Source: Paracamarosporium sp. OC-R06-R3
Lineage: Eukaryota; Ascomycota; Dothideomycetes; Pleosporales; Didymosphaeriaceae
DNA length: 64,000 nt
Direction: 5' to 3'
Assembly (NCBI GenBank): GCA_019828545.1
Contig: JACVRA010000203.1
Span: 182,367-246,366, forward strand
Part shown: one piece after another, positions 59,851 to 64,000 of the stretch
Layout of the letters: each line of letters opens with the position of its first letter
Position numbering within the stretch: the first letter of the stretch is position 1
Made by a program: the position numbers and the translations under genes
The notes under the pieces: model-generated
The model's input: the letters and a program-made list of their open reading frames with translations, nothing else
The model's database searches: none
Told to the model about the DNA's origin: nothing

Positions 59851-60593
59851 GCACGGAGCTGACTTGGCTCAGGTTAACGGTCGGATCTTAACAGAGACTA
59901 GACTACGATCAGCCCTTTGGGTATACGGCACCTACCGGATTTCTCCCTGGGTGCACATTCGCTCGGGCACCGGCTAAAGATGGGAGCTCTTGGTGTTTGC
60001 TACGGTGACTGATGTCTGACTGCCGGTTTGTCCTAAGATAGGGCTGGTGTGTCTCAAATTCGTTTCGGGGTGGATCGGTGAATGTTGTTTCTGCTAGGTC
60101 AGGTATATGGAATTTGTGATATTATTTTGTGAGGAGACGGCTTTTACAGTAGAGACAAATCATTATGGGATTCAAGATCTGTGAATTAGAGGTAAGGCTG
60201 CCCGATTGCGGGAAGCGGTTGAGAAACGGATATATTGAGAAGTCGGTGCTCAAGAGCGAACAACGCACGAATAGATGATCGTGGACATACGCATCAATAA
60301 TAAAGTAGAGAAGCAGCAGCCATCCCACTTAGACACTTTGATGATTCATCTCTGCCCGATTCACACCAAGTCGTTGCCCTAATACACTAAACCTTTATGC
60401 GGACGAGTGGGCGGATGTGGTGGCGTTAGGTGCTTAACTCCGCGTTCCTTCGCCTAGGCTGGTTAGTCCGGTGATCCTCCCGTGGCGCCATACTACGTCG
60501 GAGAAGAGGAACTGCAAGACATCCTTTCATCTTCACGACTAACGAGAACACATTCGTATTGGGCTTACTTGAGGCCGGGATCTCACCACCAAT
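59851..60593. other. intergenic
   Basis: 743 bases between same-strand regulatory genes. No coding sequence recognised. Confidence 0.4.
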
Positions 60594-62132
60594 ATGCAGC
60601 AGACATTTTGCTTCGTCAACGGCACGGACATTGACAGGTCCACGAAGAAAAGGATGCGCCGCCATGTAATGATGGGTAAGAACGCCGGAAAGACGATACA
60701 ACGAAAATCTAAGAAGGACGGACTCCCATGCCATGCCAAAAAGGCTCCAGATGTTTCTTCGTTGGCCCTGACTCGGCAATCGCAATGTTATTACCAGCCT
60801 GAGTGGAATTGCATCAAGCCGGACGCTATCTTCAACGAAGTACTTTTTGGGCTTTCCTTTCCTGTGAAGTTGACACCGCACTTTGCTGAAGTCATGTCGA
60901 ATTGTATGAATCTTGAACTCCCACAGCTTAGAATGGTATTGACAGGCCTCAAGTCTTTCTTTTCATCGCAAACAAACTATACCCTGTAGCTCTAGGCATC
61001 TCACTGGACAGGTCGAAGTTCACTTGGATGAGCATCCTAATGTCTGATAAGGCCGGTACTCAGCACTATCCTCCATTTCTATCCAATCTGCTAAAAAAAT
61101 TTACAGCTTTCTACTGCAACATCGCGATGATGCAAGCCTGCAACGAACTTTTTCTCGGTGGGGGTGAGGATTCACCTGTAGCAATGTACCATCTTTCAAA
61201 TAGCTTGAAGTACGTCAGAAAAAGACTTGAGAGTGCAGAGGCACTATCAGAATCGACGATGGGCATCGTCATGTCGCTTATCACGCAGGAGCAGTGCAGG
61301 CAGAAGCACGAAGCTGCGAGCATCCACATGGATGGGTTGGTACGGATGATCGAGATGCGAGGAGGCTTGGAGTCGCTGGAAGGCTGCTTGCCTGTCCTGC
61401 TTAAGGCATGCAAGTACGAGAGCTTATACACTCCTCCCATATCACTCGTTTACTGACCGACATTGAAGAACAGACCTCATGTACACGCTGCAACGCGAGG
61501 ATACGCCGCGCTTTTACCGCGATTGTATGCCGCAGGTCGAATCCGAACTACGCACCATGGGCCTCCCCTTCGACCGAGAAGCTGCCTTCAAGCGCGTTGT
61601 ACATCCTCATTTGGACCCCGCTCTGAGAAGCGTGCTTGTCGACGTCATTTGCACATCCAAGCTTTTAAATGGCCTCCTTTCCACACAAAAAATAGAACTT
61701 TACCTGTTCCAGGAACTTCTGGTTTCTGTCTGCTACCGACTGATCGCTATACCACACGCGCACTCCCCTCCCATGATAGAGGACGCGTATCATATCGGTC
61801 TTACGCTCTTCATGATGAGTCTTTTCTTGCAAGTTGGTCGGCAGCGCGTGGTGAATTACGACAATATTACGAGGAGGTTGAGAAATATACTAAAAAATGA
61901 TTTCTTAGGGAGTGAAGGCGAACTAAGGTTATGGCTTCTGATGGTAGGAGCTGTCTGGGTGTTGGATGATGAAGACGCGGAGTGGCTTGATCCGATGATA
62001 CATGTGCAAGCGAAAAAGATGAACTTACGGGATTGGAGTGCAGTGATGGAGACGCTGGAGATGTGGCCATGGGTTGCAGCGTTGCATGATGAGCCTGGAA
62101 GGATGGTTTGGGAAAGAGCAAAATGTGAATGA
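60594..62132 (+). CDS. Fungal_trans_2-like regulator without zinc cluster (structure uncertain)
   Basis: The start FCFVNGTDIDRSTKKRMRRHVMM matches the F-x-F-V-N-x-T-D...RxxVxxHxM opening of fungal proteins that carry a Fungal_trans_2 domain but no DNA-binding cluster. Downstream FTAFYCNIAMMQACNELFLGG, HMDGLVRMIEMRGGLESL and KTDLMYTLQREDTPRFY (exon from 61469, donor 61414, acceptor TTGAAG) fit the domain. The junction in the middle is unresolved: the frame stops at about 60987, and the only in-frame splice found is donor 60936 to an AAG acceptor at 61018 (466 residues in total). Consensus acceptors at 60989 and 60995 would shift frame. It may be a frameshifted gene. Confidence 0.55.
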
Positions 62133-62256
62133 GTAAAGAGAGGGTTACTTTTCGAATTTATATCCGGTTTTGATATTCATGTCTTGAGTTACAGGAGCAC
62201 GACTGACATTATTCTGATCATGCGACTTCCGCTTATTTCACGCCATCATCTCTGCA

Positions 62257-63711
62257 CTACCATATCCGCTCGTTATCCTCTCTAGTAAACTCAATCCTAT
62301 TACGTTTACACACCTTCTTTACCGTCACAAACAACTCACGTGCTGCCTGAATTTCCTCAATTTCGTCGTCTTCGCAATCGTCAAGGTCCCACTCCCAACC
62401 GCTCAATTTGATGCCTGTTAGAAGCGGCGTCTCATCCATGCACTTCTCTTTCACGAAACTTTCCACCGCCCTTATAGCAGCGGCGTGGTCCCAATTTTCA
62501 AATTCATAATACTCGTACAAGTCGTCTCTTATCGTCAGCGTCTCGAGACTAGATGGGAAAAGCCCATCTAAAGGCGCAATGTACGGACCGTGTAGTAGGA
62601 CGATAGGAACAACAAGGTGCTTTAACCGTGATAAAGAGCGTAGGGTCCCAAGGGTCTCATAAATAACGCCCATGCAGCATTCTTTATCGGCGGCTTCGTC
62701 GGGATAGCCATCGCATCCCAACGTGAGGGTTGTAAGTGTGCCTTCCACAAGGCGCAGTGCTTTGTTGAGAACGGGAAGATTCAGTGGTGTCTTGCTATGG
62801 GGAATGAAGGCCGTGTATGTGAGAGTGTTGAGGTTTGGTGTGAAAACAAGGAGGGCGTAGAGAGCTAGAGGAGGAAAGAGGATCTGAGTTAGACTGAGAG
62901 TGGTGAGGAACGAAACGGGTTGTGGCGATGGGTGGGAGGAGATTGTGGTCGGAGAAGGTTGAACGTCCATTTTGTCCAAAGTGATGATGTTCAAGCCGGT
63001 TATGTTGAGAAACGGGAGTATGCTGTCTACCGTAAGGTGAGTATACGTCGCCTCCGAAACTAGCGTGAGGCTTTGCAGCCCTGTGACTCGCTTCTCTATG
63101 ACTTGCGCAATATTGTCGATGAGGGTGTGTTTTTGCGTGCCATCAGAGGCTCCGAGGAAGAAGTAAAGCGTGTCTATAGCGAGATGGCGTAGGTTCGCGC
63201 ATCTCGCGATCAACAACAGTATAGCATGCTGTACACTCTCCTTCTCTTTCACTGCAGTTTTCCACACCTGACTGGCCTCTTTTTGTCCTAAGTCTAATCC
63301 CTCGACTGCCTTTTGCATAGTTTCGTCTTCCAAGAACCCTACTAGCTCCCCGGTTGGCGCATCGTTAGCATAGCGCCATCCCGTCTTTCTCATCGCCCTT
63401 ACTGTCGATGCCGGATCATGCACGCGGCCGCGTTTGCTATTCGCGCGAAACTCCAGGTCTTTGAGAGAATCCGCTAAATCTTTGTTCTCCAACACCGTTC
63501 TGAGGAGTAGGAATACCTTTCTAGCGCTGACTGCGTAGGGCTGGGACAGGTTCCAAATGATAGTTTTGGAGTGATATATGGCTGGGATGGTTGCATTATG
63601 GAGGGTTTTGCATGTTTGCGACAGGGAGGAAAGGTCAGGACATGAAAGGGATTCGAAGATGTTCGCTCGAAGCTCTGCAGGTATGCTGGTAAGAGAAGGC
63701 ATCGCGGACAT
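62257..63711 (-). CDS. F-box domain protein
   Basis: One exon, 484 residues from the ATG at 63711 (another ATG three codons later). The F-box lies at the very N-terminus: LTSIPAELRANIFESL, LSSLSQTCKTLHN and AIYHSKTIIW. F-box proteins link substrates to the SCF (Skp1-cullin) ubiquitin ligase. The remainder is leucine-rich-repeat-like (NLRHLAIDTLYFFLG, LQSLTLVSEAT, LNTLTYTAFIPH, LTTLTLGCDGYPDE), as in many fungal F-box proteins. An acidic stretch (DLDDCEDDEIEEIQ) is near the C-terminus. The open frame continues upstream to 63897, but the residues there are not F-box-like. Substrate unknown. Confidence 0.78.
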   Translation of the reverse strand: MSAMPSLTSIPAELRANIFESLSCPDLSSLSQTCKTLHNATIPAIYHSKTIIWNLSQPYAVSARKVFLLLRTVLENKDLADSLKDLEFRANSKRGRVHDPASTVRAMRKTGWRYANDAPTGELVGFLEDETMQKAVEGLDLGQKEASQVWKTAVKEKESVQHAILLLIARCANLRHLAIDTLYFFLGASDGTQKHTLIDNIAQVIEKRVTGLQSLTLVSEATYTHLTVDSILPFLNITGLNIITLDKMDVQPSPTTISSHPSPQPVSFLTTLSLTQILFPPLALYALLVFTPNLNTLTYTAFIPHSKTPLNLPVLNKALRLVEGTLTTLTLGCDGYPDEAADKECCMGVIYETLGTLRSLSRLKHLVVPIVLLHGPYIAPLDGLFPSSLETLTIRDDLYEYYEFENWDHAAAIRAVESFVKEKCMDETPLLTGIKLSGWEWDLDDCEDDEIEEIQAARELFVTVKKVCKRNRIEFTREDNERIW

Positions 63712-64000
63712 AGGGTGTATGAGGCGATCGAAATACGTTGCTATGGCTGCGAGATGCAAAGTTCGGGTTTTATAGGACTTCGAAGTTGATGGGCGTGGGC
63801 GTTCTTGTAAGACGACGGTGTGTGGCTTAGTAGGATAGATGGAAAGCAAAGCAGCATACGTGGAGATTACTTTGCAATATTGTACAAAAACAACCAATAT
63901 GATTGATTGGGTTTATGGGCCTTGAAACCTCGAGATCGTGCGCACGGCGTTCCTTCCTTCCTCGATGGCACTACCGATTCTTGGCAGCTCGTGCCACGCG

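Overview
The window reads as nuclear DNA of a filamentous ascomycete (Pezizomycotina, probably a dothideomycete of the Pleosporales type). The grounds are genes split by short introns of about 45-110 bases with GTRNGT-like donors and CTAAC-like branch sites, long UTRs, and typical fungal families (Svf1, Sat4/Hal4 kinase, DUF2293, Zn2Cys6 regulators, secreted dipeptidyl peptidase IV). No bacterial, phage or CRISPR features were seen. All exon structures come from reading frames and splice signals by eye.

Region 1 (0.1-29.8 kb) is gene-dense and mostly conserved: a divergent histone H4 variant, svf1, a Sat4/Hal4-type kinase, a membrane GNAT acetyltransferase, the MOZART1 gamma-tubulin subunit, a CCDC25/Jlp2 homologue, a small DUF1763-like protein, a DUF2293 protein, a PhoD-like phosphatase, a mitochondrial helical protein and a LAT-type amino-acid permease. 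It then becomes secretory: a NucA/NucB-type nuclease, a small cysteine-rich secreted protein and DPP IV, with a DUF6924-like cytosolic protein between them.

Region 2 (29.8-45.9 kb) looks like an accessory, AT-richer compartment with long empty stretches. It holds two paralogues of a small coiled-coil family that I call PLHN from its shared motif, a small coiled-coil ORF, and two paralogues of a long coiled-coil protein. One long copy is decayed by three in-frame stops. The other is open for about 860 codons, ends in a tail-anchor helix and carries one in-frame TAG. The recurring TAG/TAA interruptions suggest CpA-to-TpA decay (RIP-like) or unusual splicing.

Region 3 (45.9-64 kb) holds an SDR reductase, a nuclear-looking low-complexity protein, three Zn2Cys6 transcription factors (two divergent from one 905-base promoter), a zinc-cluster-less Fungal_trans_2-like regulator and an F-box protein. 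This looks like a regulatory neighbourhood; no biosynthetic backbone gene accompanies it.
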